17,677 bases of DNA from Chitinophagaceae bacterium (lineage in GTDB: Bacteria > Bacteroidota > Bacteroidia > Chitinophagales > Chitinophagaceae), in assembly GCA_947463105.1 (NCBI GenBank), contig CANHSD010000031.1:1-17677 (forward strand). The letters run 5' to 3'. The translations under genes and the position numbers were made by a program. The notes under the pieces are model-generated. The model saw only the letters and a program-made list of their open reading frames with translations, was not told the origin of the DNA and searched no databases. The first letter of the stretch is position 1; each line of letters begins with the position of its first letter. This document shows, piece by piece, positions 7,596 to 15,313 of the stretch.

Positions 7596-8453
7596 ATGAG
7601 GCAATTAAAAATAGCGACACAGATTACCAACCGCGACTCACAGGCGGTAGAAAAGTACCTTCAAGAAATTTCTAAAATATCCATGATTACGCCGGAAGAA
7701 GAAACCATTCTTGCCCAGCGCATCAAAATGAATGATCAGCGTTCATTGGATAAATTGGTTCAGGCCAACCTTCGTTTTGTGGTTTCAGTTGCAAAGCAAT
7801 ACCAACACCAGGGACTTTCTCTTTCTGATCTCATCAATGAAGGGAATCTTGGTTTGATCAAGGCCGCACAGCGATTTGATGAAACAAAGGGTTTTAAGTT
7901 CATTTCTTATGCTGTTTGGTGGATTCGTCAGTCCATCTTGCAGGCATTGGCCGAACAAGGCCGTTTGGTTCGTCTTCCACAAAACAAGATTGGTACCTAC
8001 AACAAAGCCAACAAAGCTTATATGGCATTTGAACAGGAGCATGAGCGTGAGCCATCAACTGAAGAGCTTGCCGAGATCTTGGAAATGAGCGAAACAGAAA
8101 TCAACAATATTTTCCAAAGCAATACCCGCCATACTTCATTGGATGCACCAGTGCACGAAGCTGAAGACGTGGCTATGGGTGATCTTTTGCAAGGGGGCGA
8201 TGACACGGATGATGATGTAATGAAGGATTCTCTTCGTGCAGAGATCCGCCGTGTACTCAAATCACTGAGCCCTCGTGAAGCCGAGATCGTGAATGCATAT
8301 TTCGGGTTGGACGGTGAAAATGGTGTTACCATTGAGCAAATTGGTCAGAAATATGATCTTACCAAAGAGCGTATCCGCCAGATCAAGGAAAGAGCCATCA
8401 AACGCCTTCAAAAAGCTCGTTACAGCAATGCGTTGAAAGCATATTTAGGTTAA
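7596..8453 (+). CDS. rpoD: Primary RNA polymerase sigma factor RpoD (sigma-70, Bacteroidota short type)
   Basis: 285 aa from the ATG at 7596. It directs RNA polymerase to the general promoters of the cell. Region 1.2 is at the N-terminus (EKYLQEIS). Region 2 follows (NLRFVVSVAKQYQ, LSDLINEGNLGLIKAA, FISYAVWWIRQSI), then region 3 and region 4 with the helix-turn-helix (IGQKYDLTKERIRQIKERA), ending AYLG. It lacks region 1.1, as Bacteroidota primary sigma factors do, and the length fits that class. The start was chosen because family members begin MRQLKI; a TTG at 7572 in frame would add eight residues of no family likeness. It is followed by a strong terminator. The TAnnTTTG elements listed for this window are the sequence class this type of sigma factor is known to recognise. 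Confidence 0.96.
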   Translation: MRQLKIATQITNRDSQAVEKYLQEISKISMITPEEETILAQRIKMNDQRSLDKLVQANLRFVVSVAKQYQHQGLSLSDLINEGNLGLIKAAQRFDETKGFKFISYAVWWIRQSILQALAEQGRLVRLPQNKIGTYNKANKAYMAFEQEHEREPSTEELAEILEMSETEINNIFQSNTRHTSLDAPVHEAEDVAMGDLLQGGDDTDDDVMKDSLRAEIRRVLKSLSPREAEIVNAYFGLDGENGVTIEQIGQKYDLTKERIRQIKERAIKRLQKARYSNALKAYLG

Positions 8454-8464
8454 TAAGTATTTTT

Positions 8465-8491
8465 AGCCCCGCAATTGCGGGGCTTTTTTTT
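8465..8491 (+). terminator. Strong rho-independent terminator of rpoD
   Basis: AGCCCCGC (8465-8472), loop AATT, then GCGGGGCT (8477-8484), followed by a run of eight T counting the last stem base. The GC-rich stem and U-tract are textbook. It begins 11 bases after the rpoD stop codon. Confidence 0.96.
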
Positions 8492-8523
8492 GAACTCTTC
8501 CACCATTTGGTTGTTTGTTTCAC

Positions 8524-9396
8524 ATGAGGTATTTGATTATCATTTTATTGTGTTTATTTATAGAAAGCTGTGAAAAGGACATCAACATAACCTTAGATGC
8601 CAGCCAAAGCAGATTGGTCGTGGATGCCACCATCGAAAATGGCCGTCCACCCATGGTTTTCCTTTCCAAAAGCCTTGATTATTTTAGCAAAATCGACCCT
8701 TCAGTGCTTTCCTCCTCTTTTGTTCGCAACGCTAAGGTGCGCATTATTGACGGTTCAACTGAGGTATTGCTCAAGGAAGATTCCATTAAAAATTCCACTG
8801 GCACCAAAATCTATTTTTACACCACTTCTGGCCAGTCATTGTCCTTTTTGGGGAAACTGAAATCATCTTACAGCATGGTCATTGAGGCAGAGGGTAAGGT
8901 ATACAATGCAACTACCACCATTCCTGAAACCACAAGAAAAATTGATTCCCTATGGTGGGAAAAAGTTCCTTTGGCAAAAGACAGCAACCGTGTCAAAGTA
9001 GTGATCAGGGCAAAAGACAAGCCAGGCCTTGGTGATTATATCCGTTTTTTTACCAAAGTAGGCCAACAGCCTTTCTTGCCTGGGTTCAACAGTGTTTTTG
9101 ACGACCAGGTGATTGATGGACAGCAATACACAGTTCCGGTAGACAAAGGATTCGATAAGAATAGCCAGTTCTCAGACAGCACATCCTACTTTAAAAGGGG
9201 AGATACTGTGATGATCAAGGTTTGCAACATTGACAAGCAGACCTATGATTTTTGGAGAACCAGTGAATTCAATTTTCAAAGTGTAGGTAATCCGTTTTCC
9301 AGCCCCATTCGAATTTTGTCCAACATCAGCAATGATGCACTTGGTTATTTTGGAGGATATGGTTGCCAGTACAGGACCATCATCATCCCCCGTTAA
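8524..9396 (+). CDS. DUF4249-family lipoprotein
   Basis: 290 aa from the ATG at 8524. A short hydrophobic leader ends in a lipobox-like IESC, making Cys16 the probable lipidation site; the following EKD is acidic/charged, which in Bacteroidota sometimes goes with surface export. The mature part is a mostly beta-rich domain with the opening pattern of DUF4249 (SRLVVDATIENGRPPMVFLSKS) and a C-terminal GYFGGYG segment. The function of the family is unknown; its genes often sit beside TonB-dependent receptor genes, but none is here. A TTG three codons earlier is possible but less likely than the ATG. Only 32 bases separate the gene from the rpoD terminator and they hold no TAnnTTTG, so its promoter is not apparent. 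Confidence 0.82.
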   Translation: MRYLIIILLCLFIESCEKDINITLDASQSRLVVDATIENGRPPMVFLSKSLDYFSKIDPSVLSSSFVRNAKVRIIDGSTEVLLKEDSIKNSTGTKIYFYTTSGQSLSFLGKLKSSYSMVIEAEGKVYNATTTIPETTRKIDSLWWEKVPLAKDSNRVKVVIRAKDKPGLGDYIRFFTKVGQQPFLPGFNSVFDDQVIDGQQYTVPVDKGFDKNSQFSDSTSYFKRGDTVMIKVCNIDKQTYDFWRTSEFNFQSVGNPFSSPIRILSNISNDALGYFGGYGCQYRTIIIPR

Positions 9397-9446
9397 AATT
9401 GATTTTGCGTCTTTCTTTTCTTCCTTCAGACAAATAGTCGGGCTTA

Positions 9447-9480
9447 ATTGTCAAACTCTAGTCCTTTAACTTTATTTTTG
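9447..9480 (+). promoter_or_regulatory. Likely trxB promoter
   Basis: TATTTTTG (9473-9480) matches the Bacteroidota -7 consensus exactly and is preceded, 22 bases upstream, by ATTG (9447-9450), a near match to the -33 TTTG. The ATG of trxB follows 20 bases after the -7 element. It lies in the 104-base gap after the DUF4249 gene, where nothing else is seen. Confidence 0.6.
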
Positions 9481-9500
9481 CAGACAGTAAAATTAACATC

Positions 9501-10445
9501 ATGAGCACATCCACCATAGAAAAACCAAGCTGTTTGATTATCGGTTCTGGCCCTGCAGGGTATACTGCAGCCATTTATGCATCCCGGGCAAATTTACATC
9601 CGGTTTTGTACCAAGGAATCCAGCCCGGTGGTCAGCTTACCATTACCACTGAGGTGGAAAACTATCCTGGTTATCCTGAAGGGATTCAGGGCCCTGAAAT
9701 GATGGTTGATTTTGAAAAACAGGCCAAACGCATGGGGGCTGATATCCGTTATGGGTTGGCCACCAAGGTGGATTTTTCATCCCAACCGTTCAAAGTATGG
9801 ATTGACGAAGAAAAAGAAATACATGCAGATACAGTCGTCATTGCTACCGGAGCTTCTGCCAAGTGGTTAGGGCTGGAAAGTGAGCAAAGGTTGAATGGAT
9901 ATGGTGTTAGTGCCTGTGCTGTTTGTGATGGTTTCTTTTTCAGGGGAAAAGAAGTGGCCATTGTTGGTGCTGGGGATACAGCAGCAGAAGAAGCCCATTA
10001 CCTAAGCAAACTGGCTACTACCGTTCACATGTTCATCCGAAAAGACCAGATGCGTGCTTCAAAGGTGATGCAGGATCGTGTGATGAATACTCCGAACATC
10101 AAAATGTACTGGAATACCGATACGGATGAAATCCTTGGAGACAAAAAGGTGGAAGCCGTCCGTATCCTCAACAACAAGACCGGAGAAAAACAAGAAATTC
10201 CAATTTCAGGATTTTTCGTGGCCATTGGCCATGAACCCAATTCTTCTATTTTCAAGGAATTTCTTGAGATGGATGAGGCAGGATACATCAAGACCATTCC
10301 AGGATCATCCAAAACAAATCTTGAAGGTGTTTTTGCTTGTGGTGATGTACAAGACAAGCATTACAGACAGGCCATCACAGCTGCAGGGAGCGGTTGCATG
10401 GCAGCCATCGACGCTGAGCGTTTTCTTGCTGCAAAAGGTCATTGA
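9501..10445 (+). CDS. trxB: Thioredoxin reductase (NADPH)
   Basis: 314 aa, a low-molecular-weight cytoplasmic flavoprotein that reduces thioredoxin with NADPH. Visible in order are the FAD-binding GSGPAG (15-20), the redox-active pair Cys139/Cys142 in CAVC followed by DG, the NADPH-binding GAGDTA (156-161), the nucleotide-phosphate motif around Arg180 to Arg185 (IRKDQMRAS), and the C-terminal FAD motif GVFACGDVQD. In E. coli the phosphate motif is HRRDxFRA; here the second arginine is Lys181 and the histidine is displaced, though two arginines remain, so NADPH use is still expected. It has its own promoter and converges with the NhaD gene, 18 bases away. Confidence 0.96.
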   Translation: MSTSTIEKPSCLIIGSGPAGYTAAIYASRANLHPVLYQGIQPGGQLTITTEVENYPGYPEGIQGPEMMVDFEKQAKRMGADIRYGLATKVDFSSQPFKVWIDEEKEIHADTVVIATGASAKWLGLESEQRLNGYGVSACAVCDGFFFRGKEVAIVGAGDTAAEEAHYLSKLATTVHMFIRKDQMRASKVMQDRVMNTPNIKMYWNTDTDEILGDKKVEAVRILNNKTGEKQEIPISGFFVAIGHEPNSSIFKEFLEMDEAGYIKTIPGSSKTNLEGVFACGDVQDKHYRQAITAAGSGCMAAIDAERFLAAKGH

Positions 10446-10463
10446 TTTCGTATGAAACTTGGT

Positions 10464-11726
10464 TTAACGCCAGATCATCGCGATAAACACCAATGCACCA
10501 GACAGATAGCCCAACAAAGCCCAGAGGCTGATCTTTTTGATATACCAGAAGAATTCTATCTTGGTTACGCCCATTGCAGCCACACCTGCAGCAGATCCTA
10601 TGATCAAAATGCTGCCTCCCGTTCCTGTACAATATGCGATAAATAGCCAGAAGGGATGGTCTTTAGGGAATTCTGCCAGGCTATACATCCCTTGCGTTGC
10701 AGCCACAAGCGGAACATTGTCAATGATTGCTGACAGCACCCCCAGACAAACCACGACCAATTTTTGATTGCCAATCACTTCATTTAGTTTGGCAGCCACA
10801 TCTGTCAAAACTCCTGCTGATTGTAATGCAGCCACACTGATCAAAATTCCCAGGAAGAACAAGATGCTGGGCGTATCAATTTTCCTGATGGCATGATTGA
10901 CAGATAGGTTATCCTTGTCTACAGTGTCCTTGCCACTGTGAATGAATTCGGTAATCAACCACATTATTCCCAATGAAAACAACATTCCCATGAAAGGAGG
11001 AAGACCTGTGAGGGTTTTGAAGACCGGTACAAAAAGGAGGGAAGCCAGGCCCACCAACAAAACAAGGTTCCGTGTTCTGATACCAATGACATGATCTGGG
11101 TGATCGATTTCTTCCTGTATGCCAACATTCCCTTTCAAACTGAATCCCAAGGCAAACAATGGGATGATTACAGAAAGAACACTGGGTAGGAACACCGCCC
11201 GTATGATTTCAGTGGCGGAAATTTGTCCACCAATCCAAAGCATGGTGGTTGTAACATCGCCTATGGGAGACCATGCTCCACCTGCATTGGCCGCGATGAC
11301 AATCATGGCAGCAAAGATCAACCTGTCTTTGTTGTCGTGAATGAGTTTAGCGGTAAGCGAAATCAAAACAATCGTAGTAGTCAGGTTATCAAGCACTGCA
11401 GACAGGAAAAAAGCGATGATGGCAATGATCAAGAGCAACCGTTTTTTGTTTGTCGTCTTGATGCTGGAGGAAATGATGTCAAATCCATCATGTGCGTCTA
11501 TCAGTTCAACAATGGTCATGGCACCCAAAAGGAAAAACAAAATGCCCGATATTTCTCCCATGTGTTCCAGCAATTCATGGTGTACCTTATCATGTGAAAT
11601 GCCACTGAAAACATAGATTGTCCAACAGAGCACTCCTGTGATCAAAGCGCTGGAGGCCTTGTTGAGCTTGATTTGGTGCTCAAATGCGATGGCAAGATAG
11701 CCTATGATAAAAATTGTAATGATCAT
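10464..11726 (-). CDS. nhaD: Na+/H+ antiporter, NhaD family
   Basis: 420 aa from the ATG at 11726; an inner-membrane protein with about a dozen hydrophobic segments. Family marks are SAVLDNLTTT (about 109-118) and NAGGAWSPIGDVTTTML (147-163), both with the charged and polar residues expected for ion transport in the IT superfamily. It should exchange Na+ (or Li+) for protons. An upstream in-frame start at 11783 would add 19 residues inside the previous gene, without family likeness and ahead of the first membrane helix, so it was not used. The chosen ATG follows the stop of the OstA-like gene after two bases (TAATTATG), which points to one transcript and translational coupling. The place at the end of an envelope gene run is notable. 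Confidence 0.9.
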   Translation of the reverse strand: MIITIFIIGYLAIAFEHQIKLNKASSALITGVLCWTIYVFSGISHDKVHHELLEHMGEISGILFFLLGAMTIVELIDAHDGFDIISSSIKTTNKKRLLLIIAIIAFFLSAVLDNLTTTIVLISLTAKLIHDNKDRLIFAAMIVIAANAGGAWSPIGDVTTTMLWIGGQISATEIIRAVFLPSVLSVIIPLFALGFSLKGNVGIQEEIDHPDHVIGIRTRNLVLLVGLASLLFVPVFKTLTGLPPFMGMLFSLGIMWLITEFIHSGKDTVDKDNLSVNHAIRKIDTPSILFFLGILISVAALQSAGVLTDVAAKLNEVIGNQKLVVVCLGVLSAIIDNVPLVAATQGMYSLAEFPKDHPFWLFIAYCTGTGGSILIIGSAAGVAAMGVTKIEFFWYIKKISLWALLGYLSGALVFIAMIWR

Positions 11727-11728
11727 AA

Positions 11729-13306
11729 TTATTGTATTGAGATGAGATCTGCAACAGATTTTGGCCTCAAAGCTTCCAGCCATTTGAATCCACGCAATTC
11801 TTTTTTGTCTTCCGGGATTTCGTTGATGGGATAGGTGGTGCCTGTGACGCCATTGATCCAGGTCACTCTCTTCAATTCTTTTTTGATGAATTTCATGACA
11901 ATCGCATCTGCCATGGAATAGGTCATGCCCACATAGGAACTGTCCTGATCTTGTAAATAATACAAACTCTCACTGTTGCCTTTTGTTTTGAACTGATCAA
12001 TTTCACCATCAACAAATTGACCAATCATGTTGTTGCCCCTCAGCTGGTTGAAAAGTCCTTCAGGCGTTCGGTTGACGGTAAAAGCATTCTCATTGGCCTG
12101 GAACCTGTCTGCTTTTTTGTTCTTGGTGAAAAGATAAAGCGTATCTCCTGAAATCTGGCTTCCTTGTGCCCAAAGTACAGGATCAACGTAGAATCGAAAA
12201 ACCGAATCGAGGCCTGAGTAGTAGAGGCTATCAGATTTTCCTTGTAGCGAATCTGAGAATATCTTGACATGGTGATATGCCTTGAAAAAACGAATGGTGT
12301 CACTGTTGATTTTTCGGGCAGTATCTTTTTTGAGATATGCCGAGTAGAGGGTGTCCGCTGCAATGAAAAGTGAATCATTGTCTTGTTTGAACACCATCAT
12401 GGGGCGCTTCCAGGCATTGATGGTCTTGTATTCATTGTTGAATGCTGCAGTACCTGCCAGCATGGAAATTCCCTGGGCTGAGTCCCTGTAAAAAACATTT
12501 CCATCGGCTAAACCCGAGGATGATTTTTTATCGTAATCAATCTTGTCTGCAATCACGGTTTGAACACTGTCATCAATGATGGGCCTCTTTGAAAAACTGG
12601 CCTTTCCGTTTTTTAAATCGTAAAATCCTTCCCGTGTCCGGATCCTGGACCTGCCATCGTTGATGGTTGTTGCTGCAACAAAACGGGCAACTTCTGAGTT
12701 GACATTGTACAGCAATGTATCTGTTGTCATCGTATATTCCGGATCAACCAGTTTGACATTTTTTTGAAAATAGACATCCCTGGTATCGGTGTAGTAAAAC
12801 CCTTCTTTGCTGGTCAATACGGATTCTCCATTGACCACCTTGCCACCATTGAGATAAGTGCCAATTTTGGCATTCACATCATATTCAAGGGCTTCGGTAG
12901 TAAGCACACCTTTTCCATCTGTCAGTTTTACCCTTTTCTTCAGCTCTGCGATTCTGGTATCGCCTTTGTATTTCAGGTACTGCGAATAAGTATGAACACT
13001 GTCTGCGTCGTTGATATGGATATTTCCAAAAGCTTCCAACTGATTCAACCTGACATTTTGTGCAGCACTGTCGCAATAGAAAAGGGTATTGTCTTGCTTC
13101 ATCACCACATTGCCAATCAATAGATTAAGGTCTCCCGTAGAATCCTGTTTAACTCTCCTGAAAATATCAGCCTTGACAATTTGAATGAACCTGCTGCTAT
13201 CAATTGGAGGCGCAATGCTGTCGATTACTTTTTCCTGCGACTGGGATTGTTGCAGGAAAAAGAAGAGAAAATAAATCAGGATGACAGCTCCTTGTTTGTA
13301 CATCAT
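11729..13306 (-). CDS. OstA-like protein (LptA/LptD N-domain family), putative LPS transport
   Basis: 525 aa with a signal peptide (about 1-23, ending QSQSQ). The mature protein is a long series of beta-strand repeats of the OstA type (for example LIGNVVMKQDNTLFYCDSA, followed by similar units with DTLLYN and DTLYSA), the fold that forms the periplasmic groove for LPS in LptA and the N-domain of LptD. Being larger than LptA (about 185 aa in E. coli) and without an obvious C-terminal barrel, it may make a longer bridge or hold part of the outer-membrane LPS complex. Its ATG overlaps the stop of the MCE gene by one base (TAATG), and the NhaD gene follows two bases after its stop. A divergent lptD gene lies about 2 kb away. 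The precise role in the phylum is an inference from fold and neighbours. Confidence 0.82.
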   Translation of the reverse strand: MMYKQGAVILIYFLFFFLQQSQSQEKVIDSIAPPIDSSRFIQIVKADIFRRVKQDSTGDLNLLIGNVVMKQDNTLFYCDSAAQNVRLNQLEAFGNIHINDADSVHTYSQYLKYKGDTRIAELKKRVKLTDGKGVLTTEALEYDVNAKIGTYLNGGKVVNGESVLTSKEGFYYTDTRDVYFQKNVKLVDPEYTMTTDTLLYNVNSEVARFVAATTINDGRSRIRTREGFYDLKNGKASFSKRPIIDDSVQTVIADKIDYDKKSSSGLADGNVFYRDSAQGISMLAGTAAFNNEYKTINAWKRPMMVFKQDNDSLFIAADTLYSAYLKKDTARKINSDTIRFFKAYHHVKIFSDSLQGKSDSLYYSGLDSVFRFYVDPVLWAQGSQISGDTLYLFTKNKKADRFQANENAFTVNRTPEGLFNQLRGNNMIGQFVDGEIDQFKTKGNSESLYYLQDQDSSYVGMTYSMADAIVMKFIKKELKRVTWINGVTGTTYPINEIPEDKKELRGFKWLEALRPKSVADLISIQ

Positions 13307-14292
13307 TATTGTTTGGACAAGGAATCGGAGAGGGGAGCCATCAAAGGTGCAGTTTTGTCTTTTTTGCCAAATACCGATACCTGAACATATCTTTTGGGAT
13401 GCATGCGCAAATCCTGCAATAAAACGTTGAGGCTGTTGCTGGTGCTGTTCAGGTTCTTGTACAATTGTTCATCAGTAGCAAACTTGCCAAGACTTCCCTT
13501 ACCATCTTTGATTCCAGTCAGGATGTTGTTGAGTGAAGTGGTTGCTTTTTCCAGCGAGGAAATGGTCTTGCTGATATCGGCAGACGCAATATCCCTTGAT
13601 GCCTTTGTCAGGTTATTGACCAGCGCTGAAATGGAGTCATTGTTCTGTTTGAGGTTAGCTGTAAATCCATTGGCATTGTCGATGGTTTTAGCGAGACTGC
13701 CTTTTCCGGGTTCGAGCATGCTGTTGAGGTGTTCGGTTGTCAAAGCCAGTTCTTTCAGGATCATGCCAATATTTTGCTTGGCATCATTATCGAACACATT
13801 GCCAATTTTCCTTATGGTAGAATCCAGGGTGGCCAAGGTTCTGTTGACATTTTCAACGGTAGGCGCTATGGTCTCTTTCAGGTCTTCCACCATGGATTTG
13901 CTTTCCATTCCCTTTAGTGTGTCACCCTCGTTCAAGAAGGAATTGGCACTGCCCATGGTGATCACGATGGCAGTTGATCCAAGAGGAGTTGCAACAATTT
14001 TGGCATAAGAATCGGTAGGAATATTGATTTCTTTGACCAGCTGAAAAGCCACCACTACCTTTGAAAGATTTTTGTCCATTTCTTCAAGCCCTTCTACAGC
14101 CCCAACCCTCAATCCATTGATCTTGATCCCGTCGGCAACATTCAAGCCCTCCACTCTTTTGAAAGTAACATACATGGTTGCTTTTTTGGCAAAAACATTT
14201 TTCCCTTTCAAAAAATTAAAACCCAGGATCAGCAATGTGATGGATACAGCCGTCAATGCACCGACCTTCGTCTCATTAGATATTTTCATCAT
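13306..14292 (-). CDS. MCE-domain protein, MlaD-like
   Basis: 328 aa with one N-terminal transmembrane helix (about 11-28, after MKISNETKVGALTAV), an MCE domain (about 36-115, FKRVEGLNVADGIKINGLRVG and ATPLGSTAIVITMG) and a long helical region with heptad-like spacing (about 125-310). MCE proteins form hexameric rings that carry phospholipids between inner and outer membrane with an ABC transporter (MlaEF in E. coli). No mlaE or mlaF homologue is in the window. Two ATG codons stand in tandem; the family start favours either. It follows the amidase gene after 47 bases and overlaps the OstA-like gene by one base. The long helical tail resembles the tube-forming part of larger MCE proteins and may cross the periplasm. 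Confidence 0.9.
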   Translation of the reverse strand: MMKISNETKVGALTAVSITLLILGFNFLKGKNVFAKKATMYVTFKRVEGLNVADGIKINGLRVGAVEGLEEMDKNLSKVVVAFQLVKEINIPTDSYAKIVATPLGSTAIVITMGSANSFLNEGDTLKGMESKSMVEDLKETIAPTVENVNRTLATLDSTIRKIGNVFDNDAKQNIGMILKELALTTEHLNSMLEPGKGSLAKTIDNANGFTANLKQNNDSISALVNNLTKASRDIASADISKTISSLEKATTSLNNILTGIKDGKGSLGKFATDEQLYKNLNSTSNSLNVLLQDLRMHPKRYVQVSVFGKKDKTAPLMAPLSDSLSKQ

Positions 14293-14310
14293 AAATTATT
14301 CATTTAACCT

Positions 14311-14341
14311 CTCTCAACCCCTTCAACTGCTTCAACCCTTT
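14311..14341. repeat. CTTCAACY 9-bp-period repeat between the amidase and MCE genes
   Basis: Three units close to nCTTCAACY occupy most of the 47-base gap and touch the amidase stop codon. On the coding (minus) strand it reads as GGTTGAAG-type units. From 14315 it matches the DUF3276-tail copy at 23 of 26 positions. I see no promoter in this gap, which supports the amidase and MCE genes being co-transcribed. Confidence 0.5.
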
Positions 14342-15227
14342 ATTTCCCATCCACCATTGCCTTGTAGTTCAACACAGCATTGGCAATAGACCTTGTCAAT
14401 TCAATTTGTCCGCTCTCGCTGTTCAGGTAGGCTTCTTCATCCTTATCTGTAATGAATCCAGTTTCAATCAACACAGCAGGCATATTTGTGGCCTGGAGTA
14501 CCCAGATTCCCTTGTGGTTCCTTTGCAACACCCCCATGCTTTTCCTGCCCACCGTAACAAATTCGTCCTCAATCATCGAGGCCAGTCTTACTGAGTTTTT
14601 AAAAAACTTCTGAGACCAGAGACGTGCCTTGATCATTGCTTCAGGGCTGTTCACATCTGGAATGTCCATCACCTCAGTAGAAGATTCATATCTTTCGTCC
14701 TCAATAATACCCTTGGCTTTTTCATCAGACCTGTCTGCAGCCCAAACATAGGTAGAAGTTCCGTGCGCAGGATTGGGGGAGGTGGCATAAATGGGCACTT
14801 TCCTATAGTATTTTTTTCTTTTACTGCCTTTTCCTTTGTAATAAGGCACAGATTTATAACCTGTAACGGTTTTCTTGGGTGGTGCAGCATTGACATGGAT
14901 GCATACAAACAGGTCGCCATTTTCCCTGTTGGCAAAATTGGCCTTCTCGGTAACCGAATGGTAAACATCCGTATTTCTGGTCATCACTATCCGCGTATCC
15001 GTTATTTCGTTCCTGAGTAAGGTGTCCAGCCTTTGGGCAATTTGAAGGGTGATTTGTGCTTCTGTTGAATATTCACCGCGGGCACCGGGGTCTGTTCCGC
15101 CATGGCCGGCATCAATGATGATGGTTTTGATTTTTTGTTGGCGGACAGGTGGTTGTGCTAAGACCATTGAACCCATTATCAGCCCTAAAGCAAAAACCAG
15201 AGAAAAAGCATGCAGCAATTTTGCCAT
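14340..15227 (-). CDS. N-acetylmuramoyl-L-alanine amidase (Amidase_3)
   Basis: 295 aa with a signal peptide (about 1-24, VLA-QP); a periplasmic zinc hydrolase that cuts the bond between muramic acid and L-alanine in peptidoglycan, as in daughter-cell separation. Zinc ligands are His42 (DAGHGG), Glu56 (GEYSTEAQ) and His111 (CIHVNA); the catalytic Glu255 lies in AVLIETGFI. Between His111 and about residue 205 is a large insertion, first lysine/tyrosine rich (YKGKGSKRKKYYRK), then polar and acidic. Such insertions near the active site regulate AmiB/AmiC in E. coli, so this one may be inhibitory or bind a partner. No LysM, SPOR or other cell-wall domain is seen. It is the first gene of the minus-strand envelope run and is divergent from lptD, with an 86-base gap. 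Confidence 0.93.
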   Translation of the reverse strand: MAKLLHAFSLVFALGLIMGSMVLAQPPVRQQKIKTIIIDAGHGGTDPGARGEYSTEAQITLQIAQRLDTLLRNEITDTRIVMTRNTDVYHSVTEKANFANRENGDLFVCIHVNAAPPKKTVTGYKSVPYYKGKGSKRKKYYRKVPIYATSPNPAHGTSTYVWAADRSDEKAKGIIEDERYESSTEVMDIPDVNSPEAMIKARLWSQKFFKNSVRLASMIEDEFVTVGRKSMGVLQRNHKGIWVLQATNMPAVLIETGFITDKDEEAYLNSESGQIELTRSIANAVLNYKAMVDGK

Positions 15228-15293
15228 ATTTGAATTTCATTTAGTTTGGGAAGCAGTTGGTAATCTTCACAAAATCTTACAACTTAAATTGAC

Positions 15294-15301
15294 TAATTTT
15301 G
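15294..15301 (+). promoter_or_regulatory. Candidate -7 element of the lptD promoter
   Basis: TAATTTTG matches TAnnTTTG exactly and ends 12 bases before the ATG at 15314. No TTTG is found at the usual -33 spacing. It lies in the 86-base divergent gap shared with the amidase gene; on the minus strand I found no comparable element for the amidase. Confidence 0.45.
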
Positions 15302-15313
15302 CCTGTCATAACT

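Noticed and set aside
11727..11783. Upstream start for NhaD inside the OstA-like gene
   Set aside because: It would put 19 polar residues ahead of the first membrane helix and overlap the previous gene; the ATG at 11726 fits the family and the TAATTATG coupling.
13394..14008. 204-aa open frame on the plus strand opposite the MCE gene
   Set aside because: It is antisense to a gene with clear MCE domain likeness, its translation is serine/leucine rich with no family pattern, and it has no promoter or conserved start.
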